DNA of 64,000 nt from Biomphalaria glabrata (Eukaryota; Mollusca; Gastropoda; Planorbidae), in assembly GCF_947242115.1 (NCBI RefSeq), contig NC_074713.1, positions 7,623,501-7,687,500 of the forward strand, given 5' to 3'. Shown here piece by piece: positions 1 to 11,270 of the stretch (position 1 is its first letter; each line of letters opens with the position of its first letter). Position numbers and translations under genes: made by a program. Under the pieces are notes generated by a model that ran no database searches, was not told the origin of the DNA, and worked only from the letters and a program-made list of their open reading frames with translations.

Positions 1-330
1 AAAATTCGCGGACTTTTCGCGGCTGTGTGCGAATTATCTACACTGAATATACCGTAGATCTAGAGTCTAGATCTAAGTCACTAAAATTTGCGGACTTTTC
101 ACTTCTTTGTGCTAATTATCTCCACTAGATTCTAAGTGATTTAGCGTAAATCTAGAATCTAGCGTATTCCTAGAGTAATCTAGACATTAGATGTATCGAG
201 ATCATTAAATTGACTAAAATTCACTGATTTTTCATGTTAGGTGCTAGATCTAACTTAGATCTAAATCTAAATACTAAGCTATTACTAGATACTAACTAGA
301 TTTAGAAGATTTACCGACTTTCCACGCGAA
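1..330. repeat. Degenerate tandem repeat with AGATCT words
   Basis: AAAATTCGCGGACTTTTCGC (position 1), AAAATTTGCGGACTTTTCAC (about 86) and AAAATTCACTGATTTTTCAT (about 222) head similar units, with TAGATCTAG-type sequence between. No coding signal. Confidence 0.5.
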
Positions 331-455
331 GTCACTCTTACACTTACAAGAAGATTTTAGGTGAGGGAGGGCCCGGAGGTGTGTAGCCTACAAATTAGTC
401 TGGTAATTGATCTAATTATAGACAATAGTCACTACAGACTAGATCTAGCGCGTCT

Positions 456-635
456 TTAGTGGTAACAATAAATGGAAACAAACATTTCTACGCTGACTTC
501 AGAAAAATACTGCCAGGTGAAATGCTTGCTTGAACCAAGGCCATCTTCAATCACGAGGTCGCCCTTCACGTGGGAGAAAGGCGGTGTAGAAGCGTCACTG
601 GTCAGCTCATTAACACAGTCAGCCCGTAAGGTCAT
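456..635 (-). other. Short minus-strand frame of unknown meaning
   Basis: A 59-codon frame with rather balanced codons reads MTLRADCVNELTSDAS and ends FVSIYCYH, with an acceptor-like CTAG 5' of it. The opposite strand is also open (472-687). No family recognised; it could be a decayed terminal exon or chance. Confidence 0.2.
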
Positions 636-733
636 GCGATCAGAATGCCTAGTTACGCTGTTGTTGTTTTTTCCCCCGCATTTTTAGCAAGAAATAAGCA
701 AAATTATATTCTTAAAAAAATATTGGGTAAAAA

Positions 734-826
734 TTTTAGGAGAGTGGACAAAATTTTAGGAGACTTTCTGCAATTTTTAGGAGGATTTTAGGAGAATTTT
801 CATTTTTTAGGAGATTTTAGGAGCGC
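734..826. repeat. ATTTTAGGAGA short repeat
   Basis: The word TTTTAGGAG occurs about six times with variable short spacers. Nothing else is recognised in it. Confidence 0.6.
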
Positions 827-834
827 TACGAACC

Positions 835-1245
835 CTGTAAAGGGAAGAACTCCAAATGTACAACTATATATCTCAAAGATGGAGAATTTATTTCCCTTTT
901 TCCACATGAAACAAAATAATTAATTGACTAATAAATAATTGTTTAAAGTTTCAACTTGATCCGAGAGTGGGTGTTGGACAAGTAGTGTATACAATTATTT
1001 AAGGGGACAAAAGCCCACAAAACAAAACACCCCATATCTTTGAATACTGAAGGATTAATTTCCCTTGTTGGTATCAAACAAAATAATTAATAAACAGTAA
1101 TTAAATGACTAATGTTTTTGTTTTTTTTAATTGATTCATGTTTTCTTAAGTATAATAAATAATTGTGTACAAAGTTTCAACCTGATCCGAGAGTGGGTGT
1201 AGGAGAAATAAAGTGTTCAAAATGTCAACCAGACAGACAGAGGGA
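835..1245 (+). repeat. Head-to-tail dimer of dispersed repeat M
   Basis: Two monomers about 225 bp apart, each with TTTCCCTT, CAAACAAAATAATTAA and AGTTTCAACTTGATCCGAGA followed by GTGGGTGT. The same dimer arrangement occurs at 6,430-6,790 (plus) and 4,380-4,830 (minus); a decayed copy is at 50,395-50,515. Confidence 0.7.
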
Positions 1246-1768
1246 ATTGATATATAAGCTTTGTAAAAACATGGATTATCAACACTATATACCGTATACT
1301 TCCAAAACTGAGTTATGTCTAGTTTTTCAGCCATACATAAAAATCTCTAATATACAAAATGTAGGCTACTGGATATGTTTACAAATTAGAACTCGGCCTG
1401 TAAAGACTACCTAAAAGACGCGGGGAAAAAAAAAACAATGGTGAGGGAGTCAAGAATGTCAGAGAATTGTCATTTCTGGAGTAGGTCTGCAAAACTTTAG
1501 GAACCATTCTATTCAATTTCTTCCTTTATTCGCGAAGCGATTATCGAACATCCAAAAGAAATGAGATGAAAGCCTGGGTATGGTCGGAAACATCAATGAC
1601 ACGTTTTTATATATACTATTGTACTCAAGTCCCGCATATACTTTCAAAATGTGGCCTTAGTATTATTTGAACAGCTGATTCAACTGCTTGAACAAATATC
1701 CTAAGCAATAAAGAGGAGACATTAATACGGGCTAAATAAGTGGAGCGAAACCTTTCTCGGTCTGTGCG

Positions 1769-1814
<46 letters not shown>

Positions 1815-3086
1815 GGGTCGTATAAGGTCCGCGGGCCGTAGTCTAAGCTTCATTGAGCTCAATGAACATGGCTAAATTGGCCGATTCAAAGAATTTACAC
1901 TCTTTAAAATGTGTTCGCGACTAGGAAATAGTTCAAGCACGCTTATTGATCACATTCTTCGCCCCCCTCCCCCCCCCCCCAGCACACATACAAAATTTTA
2001 CTAGACAGGTCTATATTGAACAGACACATACACTAACATACATACATATATCTGTATTGTCACTTTTACTGAAGATGCACCCCCCCCCACCACCACCACA
2101 AACTTCATTGTCTTAACAATACTTGTCCAGTTCCTCTTTATCGCTCTCTCTTCTACACGGGTCAACTTCTGGGCCATCCTGTGTTACGGTGACAATGTGT
2201 TGACTGTCACATCAACACATCAGCTAACAGCGAGTGAACACAAGCAGTCAGGACGTAGGCCCAAGTCTAATATACTCTACAATAGTGTGTTACACGGCCA
2301 AGACTAATTCCTTGGTAAACTGATTCGGCGTGTCGAAATAAATACAGCACGCACTGACATGTATCGTATCCAAGTTTGTCAGACATTTCAGAAGAATGAT
2401 TAAAGACAAAAGAATAATTGTACATAAAACAGTGGTACATATCTACTTCAAATATTCAATATACGGCATGCTTTGAACAAATAGTGCCAGAAGACTAGGA
2501 TAAAGTCAGAATTATCCCAATTAAAAGTCCACAAAGATAGTAGGCAAAGCCTTAAGACCATGATATTACCAAGAGATTTCCATTAATGACCAGGAATAAA
2601 GATTTTATATACCACCATTACTTTTTTCCCCCACAACAACCTAGATCTAGTGAGCAAAATAAAATATCTAGTGGTGGAGCAGTGCAAACAACGACCCAGA
2701 TCTAGTGAGAAAATACCAAGGAAAGACAAGGTACGTAAGAAATGCACGAAGCAAAAGCCAGTCACGTCTGCACAACGGCCAGGTTCAAGGCTGACAGGCG
2801 TTGGACAGAGCCGACAGATTTCTGAATACTGAGGGAGAACAAAAAAATGATGGCTAGTGTTTCTGACAAGACTGACATGTAATCGAATTACGTTCAACAA
2901 AGATACGACAAGGCCACTGAAAGGTATCATTTAGGTGGTGGGTTAGGGGCGATACATTCTCTTTCCTAAGTGGAACAACATTGCCATAGCCGAATAGTTA
3001 CTTTGGGTTAAAAGCTTGAGTTGGCTAAATAATTAACAAACTTAGGGGAAAAAAATCTGTTCAGAATCATGGCATCGTGACACCTT
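1246..3086. other. No gene seen; simple repeats
   Basis: Apart from a TA microsatellite at 1,771-1,813 and C-rich runs near 1,966 and 2,082, this stretch contains no frame or RNA signal I can support. Confidence 0.4.
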
Positions 3087-3300
3087 TTTTAGCGGCCCCC
3101 GAAAGGGGAAAAGACGCTATTAGTTTTGTGTGAAATGTCTGTCCGTCCATCCCCGTTTAGATCTCGTAAACTAGAAAAGATATTGAAAATCGGACATCAC
3201 ACAATTTTAGACCATTCAAAGTTCTGATGCAACGGCTACTTTTTTTTTCTGAAAGCGAAAAATCTAATTTTTAAAATCAGTTATGCAAGTATTTTTTTAA
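3087..3300 (+). repeat. Dispersed repeat R1
   Basis: AGCGGCCCCCGAAAGGGGAA, GACGCTATTAGTTTTGTGTG, GTCTGTCCGTCCATC, AGATCTCGTAAACTAGAAAA and GCAACGGCTACTTTTTT recur in inverted order at 13,790-14,055. Weaker relatives are at 6,985-7,110 and 14,320-14,430. Confidence 0.65.
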
Positions 3301-3495
3301 AGAGAAAAAGCTAATTAGTATGCATTATAAATTGACATAATTTAAAACGAATAGTAATCTTGTAAACTTCATTTTCCTGAATTTTTTTTTATTGCGGAAA
3401 TGTTTTTTTTTTTTTTTTTTTTTTGAGGCTTCGAATAAGAGATTGAGCCTTTTCAAAAAATTAGATCAATTATAAGACATCAGTTAGGCCAGGGG

Positions 3496-3735
3496 AGGCT
3501 TCCGAACCGGGGGTCCCGGGTTCGAATCCTGGTGAAGACTGGGATTTTTAACTGGAATCTTTGGACGCCTCTGAGTCCACTCAGCTCTAATGGGTACCTG
3601 ACATTAGTTGGGGAAAAGTAAAGGCGGTTGGTCGTTGTGCTGGCTACATGACACCCTCGTTAACCGTAGGCCACAAAAACAGATAAACTTTACATCATCT
3701 GCCCTATAGACCACAAGGTATAAAAGGGGAACTAG
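3496..3735 (+). repeat. tRNA-derived SINE A (head partly lost)
   Basis: It contains the polymerase III B box GGTTCGAATCC, the body GTGAAGACTGGGATTTTTAA and CTCTAATGGGTACCTGACAT, and the tail CATCTGCCCTATAGACCACA followed by AGGGGAACT. The A box part is degraded. Confidence 0.85.
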
Positions 3736-3744
3736 TTAGGCCAG

Positions 3745-3890
3745 GTTCACATCTAACTTTACATTCACTTTCACCTATCCTTGGATCTGCTGGACCGTTG
3801 GGGCACTGAACACGATCTGTTAACCTTCTTTCTCTATTCTTATCTCTCATTTGTCTTTGATATAATTTCATTCGGATGTTCTTTCTGAAA
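3745..3890 (-). mobile_element. 3' end fragment of family A LINE
   Basis: Read on the minus strand, RRLTDRVQCPNGPADPRIGE and its frame neighbours match the end of the family A LINE (the CCCCAACGGTCCA word also occurs at 10,970). It abuts the SINE at 3,496-3,735. Confidence 0.6.
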
Positions 3891-3904
3891 ATATTGAAGC
3901 CTGC

Positions 3905-3975
3905 CTGGGTGGACCACTTCGGCGGCCGATTTTGAGTTTGTGTTTCCACACAAACTGTCTTTTGTAACCTTGTTT
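3905..3975 (+). repeat. Short repeat R2 with hairpin
   Basis: GGTGGACCACTTCGGCGGCC followed by GATTTTGAGTTTGTGTTTCC and ACACAAACTGTC. It is the counterpart of 13,281-13,350 in inverted orientation. Confidence 0.55.
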
Positions 3976-4379
3976 TTTTTTTTGTGTGTGTGCATGTTTG
4001 CCTCTTATTCTTAGATCCGCCAAAGTCAAAAGCTGTTCACATAATGGATGACACAGATTGGTCAGATATATGATCTATGGGAAATACGTTACCGGCATAA
4101 GATGTCAGGCAAAGTAGAAAATAATTTCTTGATTGCCTACTTTGCCTAGGCATAGTATAGAAAGCCTGGTCTGTACGACGTGGCGACAAGCTATTGGTCT
4201 CCACTGCACACAGGTTGCGACGTTACAGGTCAAAGGTGGGGTCTTCTATGATGATTGACCTCGCTTTAATGTTCTAGCATGCTCTTTGCGCTATGGTCCA
4301 ATCTCTATGGTGGATCAATTTTTTATTTTTTACAAATCTCACTCACTCTGTCTGTCTGTCTATCTGTACATCTGGTAAA

Positions 4380-4830
4380 AAGTTTGAACATGTTTTTTTC
4401 TCCCATTTCCCTTTATCGGATCAAGATGAAATTTTGCACAATTATTTATTGAAACTGATAAGACATGAATCAATCACAAAATTAACCAATTAGTTAATTA
4501 ATTGTTTGTGATTAATTATTTTGTTTGATACTGAAATAAGGGGAATAAATGCTACTTACCGAAATAAATAATATTGAAATAAGCGGAATAAATGCTACTT
4601 AATGAGAGAAATGGATATATAGATAGATTGAATCCCCTCATGAAATGTTGACACGGTTTTACCCATTTCCCATTCTCGGATCAAGTTGAAATGTTTGATA
4701 ATTATTCATAGCCTCTGACAATACACGAACCGACCCAAAACTTAACCGATTAGTTAATCAACTAATACTACTTCATTAATTTTGTTTTAGATAGCAGAAA
4801 AGGAGCTAAGCCCTGTCCATGTTCAAATAA
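4380..4830 (-). repeat. Dimer of dispersed repeat M, minus orientation
   Basis: Reverse-complement words CCCTTTATCGGATCAAGATG and CCCATTCTCGGATCAAGTTG mark the two monomers, each followed by AT-rich TTAATTAATT blocks and TTTTGTTT. Confidence 0.65.
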
Positions 4831-5323
4831 ATAGCAGTAATAAGCGTTTATTTCCCATAGATAAGCGTTGTTTTTTTTTCTATTGTTTACTATCAATTTA
4901 GTTATGTATTTCATATTATATAGAGATTTTATCCAGGCTCTATATTTGATTGTGTAAAAATATTTTCTGTAAGGGTTTCAAAGTTTGGTATTTTGTATTC
5001 TCTGTTGGTGACATTCGATGACAGGTCGTCGTGCACACATCCGTGACACTTCCAAGCAGCCAGTGTCCGCCACGACCTCTTTCTTATGTCAATGACAGTC
5101 GGTGGAAAGTTGATAAAAAGTCTAATGGAGGACCATTAATGGATTATAGATTTACTTACACTACTACTATTACTTTTTTTTTGTCTACAGACCTTCTAGC
5201 AGAAAAGGTATGGGGTACTGTTAAGGACAGTGGCATAACATAATTGAATGCTAGGCGACTAAAGATATGAGGCACTGTTAAGGTATTGGGGACAAACATA
5301 TGTAAGTGATCATTTTTTGCAGG

Positions 5324-5562
<239 letters not shown>

Positions 5563-5879
5563 TCTTCTTCATAAGTGAGACACTTTGGCTTCTACGCACT
5601 CCTTCAGTCAAGAGGAAACAATATTTGTTTTAATTCTAGTAATGCACCCACTGAATACAATGTACATACAAAACCCGTCTCCGAACAAAAACTAACTTTT
5701 TCATCTAATTATCTAAGTTTTAAAAAATCAATGAGAAATGATGCGAGCTTAAAACACAAATATTCTTGAACTAGAATGAACGGTTGCTTGGCAACACACA
5801 CACTTACACACACACAAAGACTATTGCGAAACTAATATCAAAATGGCAACAGAGTTAAGTTACATTTCTCGACCTACAC

Positions 5880-6165
5880 AAGTGAACCCAAGCGAGCAGC
5901 GTGGACTTCTAGTGGGCAGTACCGGATGCCAGTGAGCAGTGTTGCGATTAGTAGGCAGTAGCTCACACTAGTGGGCAATGTGGACGTATATGGGCAGTAC
6001 CGGACACTGGGCAGTGTGGGCGTTAGTAAGCAGTACAGGGAACTAGTGGGCAGTGTGGACGTCATTGGGCAGTGTGGACGTTAGTAGTCAATACAGGGAA
6101 CTAGTGGGCAGCGTGGACGTCATTGGGCAGTGTGGACGTTAGTAAGCAGTGCTGGACTACCTGTA
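5880..6165. repeat. Minisatellite based on GGGCAGTGTGGACG
   Basis: Irregular units of about 27-57 bp repeat GTGGGCAGTGTGGACGT and AGTAAGCAGTAC with variants. The last two higher-order units are nearly identical. Confidence 0.7.
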
Positions 6166-6429
6166 CTTGTGTGCTGGTGTTGAGTTTACCATGTCTAACA
6201 TTTGCCAGTAATACTTCTGTACTTTCTGCCAGTGGAAGGGGGATTTTAAATGAACAGCAGAGCTAAAGAGTCAGCCAGTACGAGTCGCCAGAATTTTTAC
6301 CACTACATAACTTTGACGCGCGGATAAAAAAATTTACATCAGTCACTAATTTAAAACAGGCTAAAATTTTTTAAAGTCCTTAAAAAAAAAAAGCTTATCT
6401 AAGATCTAAAGAAAACAACTCCACACTTA

Positions 6430-6790
6430 TGGATAACTCAATAATGTAGAAGTAATTTCCCTTATTCGATATCAAGAAAATAATTAATTAGCAATAGTTG
6501 ACTGACTCATTGCTTAATTTTTTGATCGATTCTTGTTTTTGTTAGGTACACTAAATAATGGTTTAAAGTTTTCACTTGAATGCGAGTGGGAGAAATAACC
6601 TGTTCAATTGTCCAAGCGGACGAAACCCTACATTTTTAGCTGTATATGTGAATTATTAATTTCTCTTGTTGGTATCAAACAAAATAATTAAGTACCAGTA
6701 ATTAATTTACTATACCAATGAATAGTTGCGCCAAGTTTCAGCTTGATCCGAGAATGGGTGTGGGAGAAATAACGTGTACACACTTTTTAC
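6430..6790 (+). repeat. Dimer of dispersed repeat M
   Basis: Monomers end in AATGCGAGTGGGAGAAATAA and TCCGAGAATGGGTGTGGGAG plus AAATAA. Each carries ATCAA(A)CAAAATAATTAA upstream. Confidence 0.65.
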
Positions 6791-7219
6791 TTCATGTAGT
6801 TATGGAACTACCAAATAAGCTTTATAAAAAGAATCGTGTGTAACTTACATGCGTCTGCGGTCTAAACTGAACCGTTTGATTCTGTTATAGACTCACAGTG
6901 CAACTCGTGTTCCAAAGAGAACTGTACCCCTTTTTTTAAATTTATATTTTTTAACAGCTTCATTGACTAAAAAAAGCCCTTATTGTATTTGTGTTGTCTG
7001 TCCGTCCATCATATTCATATCTAGAAACTAGAAGTAGGCTATTGTTAATCTTACCATCGTCTTCATCGTTTTTAAAATAGACTTGATGCCAACTTTTAGT
7101 CATAAAAAAATAGCTTTTGTTTTAAAAAATGAAGATGAGAGAATTATAGGCTACAATTTCTACTAAGACTTCTAAGACAATGTGAACCACGGTGGCGAAA
7201 AAGACAAGCGCAAATAAAA

Positions 7220-7345
7220 ACTTTCACCATTATCTTCACAGAAGAAGATAAATTCACCTTCATGTGTCCCTTACTCTGCTGGACCTCTGGGGCACCACAC
7301 GTGATCTGACACCCATCTCTCTCCATTCCTCACTGTCTGCACAGC
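7220..7345 (-). mobile_element. 3' end fragment of family A LINE
   Basis: The minus strand reads EEWREMGVRSRVVPQRSSRV and then a stop, the typical end of the family A LINE ORF. No other LINE sequence adjoins. Confidence 0.55.
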
Positions 7346-7738
7346 TATTACGTTATAGCAAATGTTTTCAACGCAAGACAACAGCTACAGAAAAGTAGCT
7401 CTTGATGTATTTATTCATAATTCAACAACTTAAGAAAAAAAGTCTTCTACTTCCCCGCCCTCTTCGAGGCCATTAGTTTGTCATCAAACACCAGACGGGA
7501 GATGATGTCAGTTAGCCATGACCTTTCCGCAGCACTGCGGGGGAGGATGCAAGAAACTTGGTCTGACTGCAATACCGATGAATGTACTGGTCATAAAAAC
7601 ACATACACGCAAAATAGTCTATTTTTAGAGCAATACATTTTAAAGTCTAGCATTAATAGATCAAAGTGTCCACCTAAGCTAGCAGTATACAGTATTTAAA
7701 GAACATAATTATATTAAGTAGAGAAGTATAAATGAATA

Positions 7739-8448
7739 CTATAGTACAGTGATGCCCAAAATACGGCCCGGGGGCAGGATTCGGCCCGCCATGTGTTTCT
7801 AACCGTCTGTCAAAGCGTCGGGACAATGTGTAAAAAAAATCCCCCCCCCCAACTAATTTTTTTTTCAAGGTTGAAAATATATATCTTTATCTACGTTAGG
7901 GCCCTCAATTGTTCTCTAATGGATTGGTACCATGGCTTTTAACTTTTGTGCCTTTATAAAAAAACTCTGAATGTAAAATCTACAGGAAAAGTGAATGGAT
8001 CTTTAATTTGGCCAACATATTTGTGTCATCAAGGAAGTGTGGCTGTTAAAAAAAAAGAAAAATATAAAGACGGCATTATAAAACAAATATGACGGCATTC
8101 TTGGTTTGAGCCGCGAATAAAAGATTCTTAAACTACGTCTAGAGATGTGAAGATCGATAGGAATGTTTACCAAAAAGAGACAAAATGAGTCGGTTGTAAA
8201 GCTACATACAGTGTAGCTCATATTTTAAGTAGAGAAAAGCAGCCATGTTCTGACGCATGAAAAAAAAAAGTTAAATTTCAAATATACTTTTGATTAATAA
8301 AATACTAGATCCACGGGTTTCAAATCAAATAGTTTCAGATCCATTTCATTTGGTTTTTGCACCTTTTCGTTCACGTGGCCCGCGACACGAGTGTCGGAAA
8401 TCAAATTGGCCCGCAGGTCGAATTAGGTTGAGCATCACTGCTATAGTA
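7739..8448. mobile_element. Non-autonomous hAT-like DNA transposon with 8-bp target duplication
   Basis: The element spans 7,747-8,440 (694 bp). Its ends are inverted: CAGTGATGCCCAAA on the left and, reverse-complemented, CAGTGATGCTCAAC on the right, with GGCCCG-rich subterminal sequence on both sides. It is flanked by an identical 8-bp direct repeat, CTATAGTA (7,739-7,746 and 8,441-8,448). Eight-base duplications and CAG-beginning terminal repeats are typical of hAT elements. No transposase frame is present, so it is non-autonomous; the intact duplication suggests a fairly recent insertion. Confidence 0.85.
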
Positions 8449-8599
8449 CATTCCTACCCAAAAACAGTCCGCGGGGAGGGAGGGGGGTCTTCCATCCCAA
8501 TGGAAAATAAAAGTCTACCCCCCCCCGGCAAGTGCATAACATTTCTACAGTAGCCTCTTATAACTGTGCTCAGATCCTAGCATAGTACAATAACAGCCC

Positions 8600-8785
8600 C
8601 AGTCCACTCCTAAAACCTTGGAGCATTCATCCTACTTTATTTTCTTTTGTTTGTCTCCCATGTTCTAGAGTATTACATTTTAGCTACATTTTCTGCAGGA
8701 CGGCGGGGGATGACGGCGGAATCGAACCCGGGACCATCGAGACAGTCGTCCAGAGCGCATACCACACTACCATGCAGCCATCTAT
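8600..8785 (-). repeat. tRNA-like SINE C
   Basis: On the minus strand the head reads GATGGCTGCATGGTAGTGTG and then GGTCCCGGGTTCGATTCCGC, a tRNA-like A/B box pair, followed by a T-rich body. A weaker relative lies at about 52,095-52,175. Confidence 0.6.
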
Positions 8786-8805
8786 CTTTAGGAAATCCAC
8801 ACATT

Positions 8806-8975
8806 AGGATGTGTGGCTGAATGCATAAATCCGATTGGCTGTCTATCAAGAGGGCTCGTGTTCGAACCCCGACTCCAGCTGAATTGTGTTTGCTGAACGC
8901 CTAAGCCCTCTTCCCCAATGGTTCACAAGAGATTGGAGCGCACTTGCTTATATGATCAACGTGCGCCATACAAAA
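8806..8975 (+). repeat. tRNA-derived SINE B
   Basis: Head GATGTGTGGCTGAATGCATA, B box GTGTTCGAACCCC, then CTGAACGCCTAAGCCCTCTT and GAGATTGGAGCGCACTTGCT. A related, degenerate copy is at 42,384-42,570. Confidence 0.65.
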
Positions 8976-9378
8976 GTCATTTTAAAAGGGCACACTCTTA
9001 GTGCCAACAGAAAACACAAAATTGTGTCATTGTATTTTATTAACGTTTGTGCATGTGTGAGCATTCGCTATTAATTGTTTGTTTTTTTCGTTGCCTTTTC
9101 TAGTGGCCCCTGAAATGTATCGCTCTAAAAGGAACATTCTTTAATCCATTCTTTCTGCTCCGCCAAACACGTCAATGTCAGCTGGTGTAACATGTACAGG
9201 TGTGGGGTCAGAGGTGGGTGAAGCTATTGTGTTTTGAATGAAAACTACGTCAATCTCCAATTAAGGCATATTAGCTCACCCCACCCCTCTTTTTTTCCTT
9301 TTTTTTTTTTTAAACCAAGTCAACACGTTCAGTTTTGGGGAGGGGGGGCACATCTGAACAAAAATGACCTTGACATTG

Positions 9379-9411
<33 letters not shown>

Positions 9412-9413
<2 letters not shown>

Positions 9414-9812
9414 TAAAGGTAATGTGGCCAGCATTACGATCCACCGTCTTTTCTTACCCAACGTATGTCAGGTACCCATTAGAGTTGGATAGCAGTGTCT
9501 TAAAAATCCAAAAGTTCGAAATCCACGTCTTTGTCGGGATTCAAACCGAGACCCATTGATTCGTAAGCCTAGCGGTTAACCACTCGGCCACCAACTTATT
9601 CTTATTATTATCAATGGCTACAGCATTACGATCCACCGTCTTTTCTTACCCAACGTATGTCAGGTACCCATTAGAGTTGGATAGCAGTGTCTTAAAAATC
9701 CAAAAGTTCGAAATCCACGTCTTTGTCGGGATTCAAACCGAGACCCATTGATTCGTAAGCCTAGCGGTTAACCACTCGGCCACCAACTTATTCTTATTAT
9801 TATCAATGGCAA
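9412..9812 (-). repeat. Tandemly duplicated tRNA-derived SINE
   Basis: On the minus strand the head reads GTGGCCGAGTGGTTAACC with B box GGTTTGAATCCC. A 192-bp unit is repeated exactly head to tail (9,429-9,620 and 9,621-about 9,810), differing only at the last bases, and each unit holds the SINE. It directly precedes the family A LINE at 9,815. Confidence 0.8.
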
Positions 9813-9814
9813 CA

Positions 9815-11000
9815 TTGTTAAAATCAATGGCAACAGATTTATCAAGCAGTACAAGAATACTCTGTGAAAAATATTCTCCAACACCAAGAGAATCTTTTCC
9901 ATGTCTTTACTGATTTCAAGAACGCTTTCGATCGAGTGCGGCACAGAGCACTCTAGGCGACTATGGAAAAGTACAAGATTTATAAAAAAATAATCAAAGT
10001 TATCCAGAGCTTCTACAAGGATGCCACTAGTGCGGTGTACCTCAACAATAATATTGGGGACTGGTTCAAAACCACAGTTGGAGTAAGACAAGGCTGCCTA
10101 CTTTCACCAACACTCTTCAATATCTTCCTTGAAAGGATAACGGAAGATGCTCTCGAGGGCTATGAAGGTACTGTAAGCATTGGAGGAAGAAGAATTACTA
10201 ACGTGCGCTTCGCAGATGACATTGATGGCCAAGCAGGGACAGAAGAAGAACTAGCTGACCTGGTGATGCGCATTGACAAGACTTCCGCAGCATATGGTAG
10301 GCAAATAAATGCCGAAAAAAAAAACAAAAATTTTGACCAATAGCCAACAGGGCTTTAGAAGGGACATCAGTATTGGAGGTGAAAAGCTGACTAGTGTTAG
10401 GAGCTTCAAATACTTCGGAGCTATCGTCTCAGATGAGGGAACAAAATCCGAACTATTGGCCCGAATAGCACAGTCCACTGCCAACCACAGCAGCCCTTTC
10501 AAAACTTAGAATAATATGGAAAGACAAAGGCTTAGCCCTCGGCACCAAAATCAGACTGATGCGCTCCCTGGTCATGGCCACATTTTGATATGCTTGTGAG
10601 TTTTGGACGCCGACTGCTGAGCTAGAGCGGAAGATCCTAGCAATGGAATTGAGATGCTACAGAAGGATCCTAGGTATCACGTTCAAAGACCGCATCACAA
10701 ACCAAGAGATTAAGAGACAGGGTTACTGTAGCGATCGGACCCCATGATGACCTGCTAACTATAGTAAAAAAACGCAAGCTCAAAATCTATGGCCATATTA
10801 CAAGATCTTCGGGGCTCGCAAAGACCTTCCTTCAGGGAACAGTACCAGGAAAAAGAAAAAGAGGCAGACAGAACATGCAGACAACATAAAAGAATGGACG
10901 GGCCTGCCATTGAAAGGCAAAAGACAGGGAGGAATGGAGAAGGACGGTCGACGAGTCTTGCTTGGTGCCCCAACGGTCCAATAGACTAAGGAATAGGTAA
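9815..11000 (+). mobile_element. 5'-truncated RTE-like LINE (family A), RT palm to C-terminus
   Basis: Plus-strand frames encode RT motifs: [81 protein letters not shown], a RCYRRILGITFKDRI stretch and finally VAIGPHDDLLTIVKKRKLKIYGH. Frameshifts near 10,315 and 10,500 and stops break it. The end near 11,000 reads CLVPQRSNRLRNR in the family frame. The first part overlaps an arrangement of duplicated SINE sequence just upstream. Confidence 0.85.
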
Positions 11001-11270
11001 AAGGTAAAGGTAAGGTAAAGTACAATCTCTACTGGTTCCCAATTATCAAACGTTAACAACTGTTCATCTCAGAACGTTTTACAGTTCACATATATATATC
11101 AGTGACATCTGTTTCTTTCAAAGTACATCGATGGCTCATCAAAGAATGTTTTTTTTAACTAGTTTTTTTTTTCCTTGTGATTATAAGTTTTTCTAATAAT
11201 CTTTCCCCCAAGAGGTAATGGTAAACAAAGTCGCATTGAACTAACAACGAAGAGGACAACAAAATTGAAA

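Noticed and set aside
9963-10343. 126-residue RT frame as a host gene
   Set aside because: It is the palm part of a broken LINE, with further pieces of the same element in the following frames.
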